Shown: positions 42,792 through 50,766 of the stretch, piece by piece
Position numbering within the stretch: the stretch's first letter is position 1
How the letters are laid out: each line of letters starts with the position of its first letter
Assembly (NCBI GenBank): GCA_934589705.1
Contig: CAKTOH010000002.1
Location: 124,001 to 188,000 of the forward strand
Direction: 5' to 3'
Source of the DNA: an uncultured Oscillospiraceae bacterium
GTDB taxonomy: Bacteria > Bacillota > Clostridia > Oscillospirales > Oscillospiraceae
Length of the DNA stretch: 64,000 bases
Notes under the pieces: generated by a model
Databases searched by the model: none
Seen by the model: the letters and a program-made list of their open reading frames with translations, nothing else
Told to the model about the DNA's origin: nothing
Translations under genes and position numbers: made by a program

Positions 42792-44183
42792 ATGGAACTG
42801 ATTACCCTTCGTGAATTGTTCAAGAACATCGACAAATACGCCGGTCAGGAAATTACCGTCGGCGGCTGGGTCCGCAATAAGCGTCCCAGTAAGCAGTTTG
42901 GCTTTATCGTCCTGAATGACGGCAGCTATTTCACCCCCGTTCAGGTGGTTTATAATGATACCCTGGCCAATTTCCAGGAAATTTCCAAGATCAATATCAG
43001 CGCGGCGCTGATTGTCCGGGGCACTGTGGAATTGACGCCGGATGCCAAGCAGCCCTTTGAGATTCAGGCTTCCTCCATCACCGTGGAGGGTCCCTCCACC
43101 GGCGACTACCCCTTGCAGCCCAAGAAGCACTCCATGGAGTATCTGCGCACCATCACCCACCTGCGGCCCCGGGCCAATACCTTCCAGGCGGTGTTCCGCA
43201 TCCGCTCTCTTGCCGCCATGGCCATTCACCAGTTCTTCCAGGATCGGGACTTCGTGTATGTCCACACCCCGCTGATCACCGGCTCCGACTGCGAGGGTGC
43301 CGGCGAAATGTTCCAGGTCACCACCATGGATTTGAACAATGTGCCCAAAACTGAGGACGGCAAGGTGGACTTCGCCCAGGACTTCTTCGGCAAGCCCACC
43401 AACCTGACGGTTTCCGGTCAGCTGAACGCCGAAACCTTCGCCATGGCCTTCCGGAATGTCTATACCTTCGGCCCCACCTTCCGGGCGGAGAACTCCAACA
43501 CCACCCGTCACGCTGCCGAGTTCTGGATGATCGAGCCGGAAATCGCCTTTGCCGACCTGGACGACAATATGCGTCTGGCCGAGGACATGATCAAGTACAT
43601 CATCTCCTATGTGCTGGAGCACGCCCCGGAGGAAATGGCCTTCTGCAACCAGTTCCTGGACAAGGGGCTGCTGGATCGGCTCCACAACGTGCTGCACAAT
43701 GACTTCGGCCGGATTACCTACACCGAAGCCGTGGCTCTGCTGGAGCAGCACAACGATCAGTTCGAGTATCCCGTCCACTGGGGCACGGACTTGCAGACCG
43801 AGCACGAGCGGTATCTGACTGAGGTGGTCTTCAAGAAGCCCGTCTTCGTCACCGACTACCCCAAGGAAATCAAGGCCTTCTACATGAAGCTGAACCCCGA
43901 CGGCAAGACCGTGGCGGCCATGGACTGCCTGGTGCCCGGCATCGGAGAGATCATCGGCGGTTCCCAGCGTGAGGACAACTACGAGCTGCTGAAAGCCCGG
44001 ATCGAGGAGCTGGGTATGCGCGAAGAGGACTACGGCTTCTACATGGACTTGCGCAAGTACGGCTCCACCCGGCACGCGGGCTTCGGCCTGGGCTTCGAGC
44101 GGTGCGTCATGTACCTGACCGGCATCGGCAACATCCGGGACGCCATCCCCTTCCCCAGAACCGTGGGCAACTGCGACCTGTAA
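42792..44183 (+). CDS. asnS: Asparaginyl-tRNA synthetase
   Basis: 463 residues, class IIb. Charges tRNA-Asn. The N-terminal OB anticodon-binding domain has [24 protein letters not shown], followed by motif 1, motif 2 ([15 protein letters not shown]) and motif 3 ([15 protein letters not shown]). Start ATG at 42792 follows AAGGAAAGAGG. Monocistronic between its promoter and the terminator at 44195. No riboswitch or T-box control visible. Confidence 0.97.
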   Translation: MELITLRELFKNIDKYAGQEITVGGWVRNKRPSKQFGFIVLNDGSYFTPVQVVYNDTLANFQEISKINISAALIVRGTVELTPDAKQPFEIQASSITVEGPSTGDYPLQPKKHSMEYLRTITHLRPRANTFQAVFRIRSLAAMAIHQFFQDRDFVYVHTPLITGSDCEGAGEMFQVTTMDLNNVPKTEDGKVDFAQDFFGKPTNLTVSGQLNAETFAMAFRNVYTFGPTFRAENSNTTRHAAEFWMIEPEIAFADLDDNMRLAEDMIKYIISYVLEHAPEEMAFCNQFLDKGLLDRLHNVLHNDFGRITYTEAVALLEQHNDQFEYPVHWGTDLQTEHERYLTEVVFKKPVFVTDYPKEIKAFYMKLNPDGKTVAAMDCLVPGIGEIIGGSQREDNYELLKARIEELGMREEDYGFYMDLRKYGSTRHAGFGLGFERCVMYLTGIGNIRDAIPFPRTVGNCDL

Positions 44184-44194
44184 TTCAAATCGGC

Positions 44195-44224
44195 AAAGCA
44201 CCCGGGCATTGCCCGGGTGCTTTT
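44195..44224 (+). terminator. Terminator of asnS
   Basis: Stem AAAGCACCCGGGC / GCCCGGGTGCTTT with ATT loop and T-run. Confidence 0.88.
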
Positions 44225-44260
44225 GAATTTGAGAAATAGCGCACTCCCTTAATAGAAGGT

Positions 44261-44510
44261 GTCATTGCGAACCAGTGACCGATGTCACTGGTGTGGCAAT
44301 CCGTTTCCCCCTTGGCTCCCACTCTGGGGGAGCTGTCACGAAGTGACTGAGAGGGCAAAAAAACCCTCTCCGCCCCTTCCAGGGGCACCTCTCCCATAGG
44401 GAGAGGCAAGTGGCCCCCATCCGTCACGGCTGCGCCGTGCCACCTTCTCCGGAGGGGAAGGCCTTGGTTTGCGGATTGCCACGCCAGTGTGAGCACTGGC
44501 TCGCAATGAC
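44261..44510. repeat. Intergenic repeats A (both orientations), C and B
   Basis: GTCATTGCGAACCAGTGACC...GTGTGGCAATCC at 44261-44302, and its inverse at 44472-44510 (GGATTGCCACGCCAG...GCAATGAC). Between them lie a family C-like TTGGCTCCC...GGGAGCTGTC unit (44314-44359) and family B (44416-44463). No gene in 44184-44604. Confidence 0.75.
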
Positions 44511-44565
44511 ATGCGTAATACGAAGTACTCAAAATACCGTAACGTACAACCCCTTTTCACATCAA

Positions 44566-44593
44566 TAAGGCCGCGCTGGGAAGCGCGGCCTTA
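44566..44593 (-). terminator. Terminator of folC
   Basis: Perfect 12-bp stem TAAGGCCGCGCT / AGCGCGGCCTTA, loop GGGA, just after the folC stop. Confidence 0.75.
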
Positions 44594-44604
44594 ACTTCAC
44601 TATT

Positions 44605-45885
44605 TTATTCAATGACACCCAGGTCTTTCAGGGCATCCCGGATGCCGCCGATGGAATAGAGGGAACCGAAGCACAGCACCACGCCGTCCTCCCCGGCCAG
44701 CTCCATGGCCTTTTTCACGCCGTCCAAGATACTCCCGCTGGCCTGAGCCTGTGCTCCTGCCTGCTGAAGATACTGAGCAAGCTGAGCTGCCTCCAGCTTT
44801 CTGGGGTTGGGCGGGGTGATGCAGACGAACCGGTCAACCAGGGGCATCACAGGCTTGTACATATCCGCATAGTCCTTGTCCGCCAGCACACCGGTGAGGG
44901 CAATGACCTTCTTCCCTGCCAGATAGTCCCGGATGTTCTTGACCAGCGCCTCGATGCACTGGGGGTTATGACCGCCGTCGATGATGAACAGAGGCTTCCG
45001 GCAGACAATGTCGAACCGTCCCGGCCAGCGCACGTCCCGGATGCCGTCGTAAATGTTCTGCTCAGAAATCTTCCAGCCCTCCCCGATCAGAGTGTCCGCA
45101 ATGGACAGCACCACGGAAGCGTTGTGGAGCTGATGATCGCCCAGCAGAGGCAGCACCAGGTTCTTTCGGCTTCCGCAGTCGAAAACCTGCCCCTCCAGGG
45201 TATGGGCTTTCAGAACCAGGCCGTCAAAATCCGCCTTCCGGAGGGACACGTCCCGCTCGGCGCAGACCCGCTCATACACCGCCTCCACGGAAGGGGTGCT
45301 CCGATAGACCACCGCGTGGCCGTGAGGCTTGAAAATACCGGACTTGGTTTCCGCGATTTTCTCCACGGTGTCCCCCAGATACTCGGTGTGATCCAGACCG
45401 ATGTTGGTGATCACCGCCACCTCGGGCACCTCGATGACATTGGTAGCGTCCCAGGCGCCGCCCATGCCCACCTCCAGCACCACAATATCGCATTTCTTCC
45501 GATAAAAATACTCGAAGGCGATACAGCAGACCAGCTCGAATTCCGTGGGAGACTGGGCCATGGAGTCAGCCAAGGGCTTCACATATTCCGTAATTTCCGT
45601 CAGATCCTCATCGGAAATCTCCACCCCGTCCACCTGAATCCGCTCATGGAAGCGGTAAATATAGGGAGAAGTGTACAGCCCCGTCCGGTAGCCCGCTTTA
45701 CTCAAAATGGAGGCGGTCATGGCGGCGGTGCTGCCCTTGCCGTTGGTACCGGCAATGTGGACGAATTTCAGCTTTTTCTCCGGATTTCCCATTTTCTCCA
45801 GAAGCTCCTGGGTGCGCCCCAGTCCGGGGATGCTGCCCTTCCAGCAGACGGAATGGATGTAGGCAATGGCTTGCTCGGCGTTCAT
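44605..45885 (-). CDS. folC: Folylpolyglutamate synthase / dihydrofolate synthase
   Basis: 426 residues, Mur-ligase fold. Adds glutamate to folates so they stay in the cell and bind folate enzymes. P-loop HIAGTNGKGSTAAMTASIL near residue 45, LEVGMGGAWDATN and the C-terminal ITPPNPRKLEA. Second gene after folT (60 bp gap), so it belongs to the tetrahydrofolate-riboswitch operon. Its substrate partners folA and thyA are 14 kb away. Confidence 0.96.
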   Translation of the reverse strand: MNAEQAIAYIHSVCWKGSIPGLGRTQELLEKMGNPEKKLKFVHIAGTNGKGSTAAMTASILSKAGYRTGLYTSPYIYRFHERIQVDGVEISDEDLTEITEYVKPLADSMAQSPTEFELVCCIAFEYFYRKKCDIVVLEVGMGGAWDATNVIEVPEVAVITNIGLDHTEYLGDTVEKIAETKSGIFKPHGHAVVYRSTPSVEAVYERVCAERDVSLRKADFDGLVLKAHTLEGQVFDCGSRKNLVLPLLGDHQLHNASVVLSIADTLIGEGWKISEQNIYDGIRDVRWPGRFDIVCRKPLFIIDGGHNPQCIEALVKNIRDYLAGKKVIALTGVLADKDYADMYKPVMPLVDRFVCITPPNPRKLEAAQLAQYLQQAGAQAQASGSILDGVKKAMELAGEDGVVLCFGSLYSIGGIRDALKDLGVIE

Positions 45886-45944
45886 ATCGGATTCTTCCTT
45901 TCAGCAGGCGGCACCACGCAATCGCATGGTGCCGCTTATCTCAA

Positions 45945-46532
45945 TTACTTATCCTTCTCAGGGGTCTGCCACAGACCCATTCGGTCAAACACTCTGCTCT
46001 TCATCAGCAGGTAGATAATCAGCGCATCCAGCACCAGCGTCACGGCGAACTGGACGGTACGGGTGCTGAGGAAATACACAAGGCTTGCCTGGAAGCTGCC
46101 CTTGCTGTTATACACATAGGACAGCGCTGCGCTCTGCCACAGGATGGAGCCCAGAACCACCGGGGGCAGGAAGCTCACCGCCAGCCGGGGCAGGCTGGGC
46201 TTTCCCATCAGCCACCGGCGCAGCAGACCGCCGAATACACCGTACAGAATGGGCGGCAGACAGAACAGGGGGTTGTAGCCGTAGCCGGAGAACAGGCAGC
46301 CCACCAGATCGGCGCTGAAGCCCACCAAGGCTCCCGCCATGGGGCCGAAGAGCATACCGGCCAGGTAAATGGGCACCGCCTCAATGGAGAACCGGGTGGT
46401 CACATTGGGCATGGGGATGATGAGCCGTGCCAGCACCACACTCAGGGCGGCAAGCAGGGCGCAGTAGGCCAGGGTCTTGGTGGTCATGGTACGCTTGGAA
46501 GCTGGGGCGGTTGCTGTGGTTGGATTGTTCAT
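45945..46532 (-). CDS. folT: Folate ECF transporter S component
   Basis: 195 residues, six predicted membrane helices. Binds folate for import and works with a shared ECF ATPase/T-component module not in this window. Has LAYCALLAALSVVLARLIIPMPN, SIEAVPIYLAGMLFGPMAGALVGFSADLVGCLFSG and YNPLFCLPPILYGVFGG, typical of FolT. AAAAGGAGG precedes the ATG. It is the first gene behind the THF riboswitch, and followed by folC. Confidence 0.93.
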   Translation of the reverse strand: MNNPTTATAPASKRTMTTKTLAYCALLAALSVVLARLIIPMPNVTTRFSIEAVPIYLAGMLFGPMAGALVGFSADLVGCLFSGYGYNPLFCLPPILYGVFGGLLRRWLMGKPSLPRLAVSFLPPVVLGSILWQSAALSYVYNSKGSFQASLVYFLSTRTVQFAVTLVLDALIIYLLMKSRVFDRMGLWQTPEKDK

Positions 46533-46612
46533 GGAAAATTCCTCCTTTTATTGTTGCGGCGGGTAAACCGGCTGCTGCCCCCAAACGACCCAAAAGCCCG
46601 GCGGCAATGCCG

Positions 46613-46648
46613 CAAAAAAGCTCCCCGACGCTTTTGCGTCAGGGAGCT
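46613..46648 (-). terminator. Terminator in the riboswitch expression platform
   Basis: Stem AGCTCCCTGACGC / GCGTCGGGGAGCT (one G-U), AAAA loop, then six T on the minus strand; located between the aptamer and folT. Likely formed when THF is bound. Confidence 0.75.
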
Positions 46649-46795
46649 GTACAGACTTAGGGTCACTCGTGGGGAAAGGCAGCAGCGAAAGGGCACGCAG
46701 AGGAAACGCCAAATCAGAGCTTCCTCAAGTCCCTCAGCCGAACCCTCCGCCCGACCGAGTATCGTTGCTGCAATCAAGGAGAATATCCCATATGC

Positions 46796-46897
46796 AACAG
46801 CGGGTGCGGTGACCCCATCGTGGAATGCGTATCCTTCGTCCTCCGGGCAACTCCCCGTCCCGGTGGCACTTAACGCGAGGTCTCCTACTCTGTTCGC
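46796..46897 (-). promoter_or_regulatory. Tetrahydrofolate (THF) riboswitch aptamer
   Basis: On the minus strand: GAGTAGGAGACC, CGCGTTAAGTGCC, GGGACGGGGAGTTGCCC, GGACGAAGGA and GGTCACCGCACCCGC in this order, which matches the folate-riboswitch consensus (GAGUAG, CGCGUUAAGUG, GUUGCCC, ACGAA, GGUG...CCGC). It precedes folT-folC, the expected regulon. About 150 nt lie between aptamer and terminator. Promoter immediately upstream. Confidence 0.9.
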
Positions 46898-46902
46898 CTG
46901 AT

Positions 46903-46931
46903 ACTATACAGGATTCTTTTCCAAATGTAAA
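46903..46931 (-). promoter_or_regulatory. Promoter of the folT-folC transcript
   Basis: Minus strand: -35 TTTACA (46926-46931), 17-bp spacer, -10 TATAGT (46903-46908), with the aptamer starting a few bases downstream. Confidence 0.75.
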
Positions 46932-47005
46932 GAGCTTTTTCAAAATTACCACAATACCATAATAATATTTCTATTTTTTCGGCATCCGTTATAACCTAAA
47001 AAGTA

Positions 47006-47034
47006 TTTACATTCCCAGTTTCCTTTGCTATAAT
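47006..47034 (+). promoter_or_regulatory. Promoter of the GGDEF gene
   Basis: -35 TTTACA (47006-47011), 17-bp spacer, -10 TATAAT (47029-47034). Confidence 0.8.
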
Positions 47035-47065
47035 GAAGTAAATGCGCTGAAAGGATGAGCCGGGC

Positions 47066-48232
47066 ATGGTAAATATGGGCGAGGTTCTGATCGTCAACGG
47101 CATCGGCGTTTTTCTGTTGCTGCGGCTCCTGTTCACCCGGGCGGCGGGTAAGGAGGGTCATTTCCGCTGGGAGCAACTGTTCACCGCCATGATTCTGCTG
47201 ACCATTCTGGGGCTTACATCGGAGGCAATGAGCTTTCTGATAGACGGTGCTCGATTCCCCGGAAGCCGGGTTCTGAATATTCTTCTGAACACCCTGTGCT
47301 TTCTCAGCTCCTCCACCCTGGGTTATCTGTGGTGCCTGTTTGCGGAGTTTCGCATCTTCAACAACCTCCAGCGGGTGCGGAAAACCGCCTTTCGGCTCCT
47401 CCCTATCCTGCTTCTGGTGTACATTCTGTGTCTGGTCAACCTAAAAAACGGCATTTTCTTTACCGTTTCCCCTGACAACGTATACCAGCGGGGCAGGCTG
47501 TTTATGATTCCCTATCTGGTGGTATTCTTCGACTATTTCTATACTCTGTGCCTGAACGATATTTCCAGGAAAAGCGGTCTGCACCTGCGCACCATGTCTC
47601 CCCTGGCCTTTGTGGGGCCCTGCATTGTCGGCACGGTGCTTCAGGGCATGTTCTACGGCATTACCCTGGGCTGGACCAGCGCGGCCATTGCCCTGGTTCA
47701 TATTTATCAGCAGACCCAATTCCTGAATTTCTACACCGATTCCCTGTCCGCGCTCTACAACCGCCGATATCTGGAGCGGGTGCTGGAACGGATCGCCCGG
47801 AATCAGACCGCCGGTGTTTACGGCATCATGATCGACGTGAACGACTTCAAGCACATCAACGATGCCTACGGCCATGTCGCCGGGGACCGGGCCGTCCGGC
47901 ATATCGCCCGGATTCTGTCCCAATCCATTTCCGCGGAGTCCTTGGCCGTCCGGTACGCCGGGGACGAGTTTGTACTGCTCCTGCGGTCGGCAGAGCCTAC
48001 CTCTATCCTCGCCTTGATTCGCCAGGTAGAGCAGAATGTGGCGTCTTGGAACGAAAGCAAGCAGGAGCCCTTTACCCTGTCCTTTGCCATGGGCTACAGC
48101 TGCTTTGACCCGGCACGGATGACCCCGGAGGAATTCCTGGCGGATATGGATCGGCACATGTACGAAAACAAGCGTCAGCATTACCAGAGCCACGAGCGAA
48201 TGGGCCTGCGGGAGACAGATACCACAGGCTAA
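47066..48232 (+). CDS. Membrane-bound GGDEF protein (diguanylate cyclase)
   Basis: 388 residues. Six or so membrane helices (residues ~5-215) form the sensor, then a GGDEF domain: YTDSLSALYNRRYLERVL, MIDVNDFKHINDAYGHVAGD, YAGDEFVLLL. The signature is AGDEF rather than GGDEF, a common active variant; the RxxD inhibitory site is not evident. It would make cyclic di-GMP, which in Clostridia controls motility versus adhesion, including pilus and surface-protein expression. No EAL domain or obvious c-di-GMP riboswitch is in the window, so a link to the pilus island is speculation. Confidence 0.92.
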   Translation: MVNMGEVLIVNGIGVFLLLRLLFTRAAGKEGHFRWEQLFTAMILLTILGLTSEAMSFLIDGARFPGSRVLNILLNTLCFLSSSTLGYLWCLFAEFRIFNNLQRVRKTAFRLLPILLLVYILCLVNLKNGIFFTVSPDNVYQRGRLFMIPYLVVFFDYFYTLCLNDISRKSGLHLRTMSPLAFVGPCIVGTVLQGMFYGITLGWTSAAIALVHIYQQTQFLNFYTDSLSALYNRRYLERVLERIARNQTAGVYGIMIDVNDFKHINDAYGHVAGDRAVRHIARILSQSISAESLAVRYAGDEFVLLLRSAEPTSILALIRQVEQNVASWNESKQEPFTLSFAMGYSCFDPARMTPEEFLADMDRHMYENKRQHYQSHERMGLRETDTTG

Positions 48233-48306
48233 GGAAACAGAAGAGAAAAAAAACGGATTTAGCCCTTTACAAAAGGGAAAATCCATGCTATAATCTTTCC
48301 TGTTCT

Positions 48307-48383
48307 GGCCCGGTGGTGCAGTCGGTTAGCACGCCAGCCTGTCACGCTGGAGGTCGACGGTTCGAGTCCGTTCCGGGTCGCCA
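48307..48383 (+). tRNA. tRNA-Asp (anticodon GTC)
   Basis: 77 nt including encoded CCA. Acceptor GGCCCGG / CCGGGTC, D-arm, anticodon loop CTGTCAC, T-arm GGTTCGAGTCC. Confidence 0.97.
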
Positions 48384-48386
48384 AAA

Positions 48387-48421
48387 AAGAGGAACCATCC
48401 TGTGGATGGTTCCTCTTTTTT
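48387..48421 (+). terminator. Terminator of tRNA-Asp
   Basis: Perfect 14-bp stem AAGAGGAACCATCC / GGATGGTTCCTCTT with TGT loop and T-run. Confidence 0.9.
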
Positions 48422-48453
48422 GGGCAAATCGGGGCGGACTCGAAAGATTAAAT

Positions 48454-48525
48454 CCACCCCTCCTGTGGAGGGGTGGGCAGCGGGTAAGGGCCCCGCTGCC
48501 TCCTTACGGGCTGCCATGCAGCCCG
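48454..48525. repeat. Three hairpins after tRNA-Asp
   Basis: CCACCCCTCC / GGAGGGGTGG (48454-48476), GCAGCGGG / CCCCGCTGC (48478-48499) and CGGGCTGC / GCAGCCCG (48507-48525). Confidence 0.65.
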
Positions 48526-48528
48526 CAG

Positions 48529-48548
48529 CGAGTCCCTTCCGGGTCGCC
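48529..48548 (+). other. Partial duplicate of the tRNA-Asp 3' end
   Basis: CGAGTCC(C)TTCCGGGTCGCC matches tRNA-Asp 48363-48382 at 19 of 20 positions. Such 3'-end duplicates are left by elements that integrate into tRNA genes. Confidence 0.55.
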
Positions 48549-48599
48549 TTGCCTGCTCATCCAGCAAAACGTATACAATCATAGGGAGCGAAATACAAC

Positions 48600-48629
48600 C
48601 AGGGCACACCGCAAACACGGTATGCCCTG
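48600..48629 (-). terminator. Terminator of thioredoxin
   Basis: CAGGGCATACCG / CGGTGTGCCCTG stem (one mismatch) on the minus strand after the trxA stop. Confidence 0.6.
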
Positions 48630-48643
48630 ATTCTTCTTACCGT

Positions 48644-48949
48644 TTACAGCAGCTCCAGAATTTCCTTCTTGGGACTTGCGCCAATGGACTTTTTCACCAC
48701 CTGGCCGTTCTGGAAGACCAGCAGCGTGGGAATGCTGGCAATCCGATAGGAAACGGCAAGCTCCACTTCCTCGTCCACGTTGACCTTGCCCACCACAATG
48801 TCCTCTCGCTCCTGGGCGATTTCCTCCACAATGGGGCCTACCATCCGGCAGGGGCCGCACCAGGGTGCCCAGAAGTCCAGCAGCACCTTCTGCCTGGCCT
48901 TCAGCACCACTTCCTCAAAATTATCCTTGGTAACGGTAATCACAGACAT
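48644..48949 (-). CDS. trxA: Thioredoxin
   Basis: 101 residues, normal length. General cytoplasmic disulfide reductant. Active-site WAPWCGPCRMVGP, buried Asp in LLDFWAPW and the cis-Pro strand RIASIPTLLVFQNGQ. It could feed electrons through CcdA (20.6 kb) to the TlpA-like protein. AAGGAGG-like RBS precedes the ATG. Confidence 0.97.
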   Translation of the reverse strand: MSVITVTKDNFEEVVLKARQKVLLDFWAPWCGPCRMVGPIVEEIAQEREDIVVGKVNVDEEVELAVSYRIASIPTLLVFQNGQVVKKSIGASPKKEILELL

Positions 48950-49030
48950 ATATCGTTCCTCCTTGGTATTTCTTTGCCTTTATTATACCCCGCCCGTCAA
49001 GAAGTGACCAGGGTGAAATCACGGAATACT

Positions 49031-49059
49031 TTGACTTTTGACGAAAAATCTGCTACCAT
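49031..49059 (+). promoter_or_regulatory. Promoter of the SpoU methyltransferase operon
   Basis: -35 TTGACT (49031-49036), 17-bp spacer, -10 TACCAT (49054-49059). Confidence 0.55.
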
Positions 49060-49086
49060 AGGGAAAACTATCAGGAAGGTGAAAGA

Positions 49087-49899
49087 ATGTCCCCTGTTGT
49101 GGAAATTACGTCTCTGGATGCTCCGGAGCTGGACGTGTATGCCCGGCTGACCGAGGCACAGCTGCTGAACCGATTTGAACCGGCCAAGGGCATGTTTATT
49201 GCGGAAAGCCCCAAGGTCATTCACCGGGCTCTGGATGCCGGCTGCCAGCCGGTGAGCCTGCTCATGGAGCGCAAGGACATTGACGGCTCCGCCCGGGAGA
49301 TTCTGGCTCGATGCCCGGAAATTCCCGTGTACACCGCCGATGAGAGCGTCCTGTGCCGGCTGACAGGCTACCACCTGACCCGTGGGGTACTGTGCGCCAT
49401 GCGCCGCCCGGCTCTGCCCACATTGGAGACGGTCTGCGAAAACGCCCGCCGGGTGGTGATTCTGGAAAACGTTCAGAATCCCACAAATGTGGGAGCCATT
49501 TTCCGTTCCGCCGCGGCTCTGGGCATGGACGCGGTGCTGCTGACTCCCGGATGCAGCAACCCCCTTTACCGCCGCAGCGCCCGGGTGAGCATGGGCACGG
49601 TGTTTCAGATTCCCTGGGCATATACCGGGGATTGGCCGGAGACCGGCATGGAGCAGCTGAAAGCCCTGGGTTTCAAAACCGCCGCCCTGGCTCTCAGCGA
49701 CAACTCCGTGTCCATTGACGACCCGACCCTCATGGGGGAGGAAAAGCTGGCCTTGCTCCTGGGCAGCGAAGGGGACGGCCTTACCGCCGAAACCATCGCC
49801 CACTGCGATTATACCGTGAAAATCCCCATGTTCCATGGGGTGGATTCTTTGAATGTGGCCGCTGCCAGCGCCGTTGCCTTCTGGCAGCTGAGAAAGTGA
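49087..49899 (+). CDS. SpoU/TrmH-family RNA 2'-O-methyltransferase
   Basis: 270 residues. An N-terminal substrate-binding domain (FIAESPKVIHRAL) precedes the SPOUT fold with motif 1 NPTNVGAIFRSAAALGMDAVLL, motif 2 LLLGSEGDGL and motif 3 IPMFHGVDSLNVAAASAVAFW, forming the trefoil knot that binds S-adenosylmethionine. Target (tRNA or rRNA) is not decided by these motifs. AGGAAGGTG precedes the ATG. The next gene starts 11 bp downstream, so they are co-transcribed. Confidence 0.92.
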   Translation: MSPVVEITSLDAPELDVYARLTEAQLLNRFEPAKGMFIAESPKVIHRALDAGCQPVSLLMERKDIDGSAREILARCPEIPVYTADESVLCRLTGYHLTRGVLCAMRRPALPTLETVCENARRVVILENVQNPTNVGAIFRSAAALGMDAVLLTPGCSNPLYRRSARVSMGTVFQIPWAYTGDWPETGMEQLKALGFKTAALALSDNSVSIDDPTLMGEEKLALLLGSEGDGLTAETIAHCDYTVKIPMFHGVDSLNVAAASAVAFWQLRK

Positions 49900-49909
49900 G
49901 GAAATGATT

Positions 49910-50455
49910 ATGATGGAACTGCAAAACGGCCGTCCTGCCGACTGCGCCGGACGGCTGCCGAAAGAAGTCCGCTGCTACGATTTTCTGGACAGATTGGGAA
50001 TTGCCTATCAGCGCATTGACCACGCGCCGGCGGAGACAATGGAGGCCTGCGAGGAAATCGACCGGGCGCTGGACGCGGTGATCTGCAAGAATCTGCTGCT
50101 GTGCAACCGGCAGAAAACCGCCTTTTACCTGCTGATGCTCCCCGGAGACAAGCATTTCAAGACCAGCGTGCTGTCCAAGGAGATTGGATCCTCCCGGCTG
50201 AGCTTTGCCACTGCGGAGGATATGGAGCGGCTGCTGGACATTACCCCCGGCTCCGTCAGCGTCCTGGGGCTGATGAACGACCACGATCACCAGGTGCGGC
50301 TGCTGATGGATGCCGATGTGGTCAAGGGAGCCTATTTTGGCTGTCACCCCTGCATCAACACCTCCTCTCTGCGGCTGAAAATGTCCGACCTGCTGGAAAA
50401 AATCCTGCCGGAAATGGGGTATACTCCCCGGTTTGTCACTTTAGAGGAACCGTAA
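49910..50455 (+). CDS. Prolyl-tRNA editing (YbaK/ProX-like) deacylase
   Basis: 181 residues of the YbaK/ProRS-INS-like family, which hydrolyses mischarged tRNA-Pro (usually Ala-tRNA-Pro). Has YQRIDHAPAETMEAC, ICKNLLLCNRQKTAFYLLMLPGDK (catalytic Lys region), VSVLGLMNDHDHQVRLLMDADV and FGCHPCINTSSLRL. The start at 49910 is well spaced from GAGG; an ATG 6 bp earlier is too close. Follows an RNA methyltransferase, a translation-quality pairing. Confidence 0.88.
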   Translation: MMELQNGRPADCAGRLPKEVRCYDFLDRLGIAYQRIDHAPAETMEACEEIDRALDAVICKNLLLCNRQKTAFYLLMLPGDKHFKTSVLSKEIGSSRLSFATAEDMERLLDITPGSVSVLGLMNDHDHQVRLLMDADVVKGAYFGCHPCINTSSLRLKMSDLLEKILPEMGYTPRFVTLEEP

Positions 50456-50516
50456 AAAGAAAAAGGGGTTGTCTCGTTAAGAGCCCCTATGGGTCAACAT
50501 AGCCAAAATATACAAT

Positions 50517-50650
50517 GTCATTGCGAACCAGTGACCGATGTCACTGGTGTGGCAATCCCCCGGATAGGCGTAAAATCCAAGATTTCCTAACGTAGATGTT
50601 TGAAAATCGGGGGGATTGCCACGCCAGTGTGAGCACTGGCTCGCAATGAC
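50517..50650. repeat. Family A repeat pair in opposite orientations
   Basis: GTCATTGCGAACCAGTGACC...GTGGCAATCCCCC (50517-50560) and its inverse at 50609-50650, separated by about 48 bp. Same pair as at 44261-44510. No gene in 50456-50766; this and the promoter are all that is seen. Confidence 0.8.
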
Positions 50651-50704
50651 TTTGTTCTATTTGGGCACTTTGCTATTTTGAGACAGCTCCGTCGTTTCCT
50701 TGTA

Positions 50705-50733
50705 TTGACTTCCTCTGTCCCGGATGCTAAAAT
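50705..50733 (+). promoter_or_regulatory. Promoter of the GH3 gene
   Basis: -35 TTGACT (50705-50710), 17-bp spacer, -10 TAAAAT (50728-50733); RBS AACAGGAG at 50752. Confidence 0.7.
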
Positions 50734-50766
50734 GAGAAAAAACAACCAAAAGAACAGGAGAATACT

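Noticed and set aside
47066..48232. c-di-GMP riboswitch control of the pilus operon
   Set aside because: No GEMM-type aptamer seen in the 13.0-13.1 kb leader, so the link with the GGDEF gene remains unsupported.
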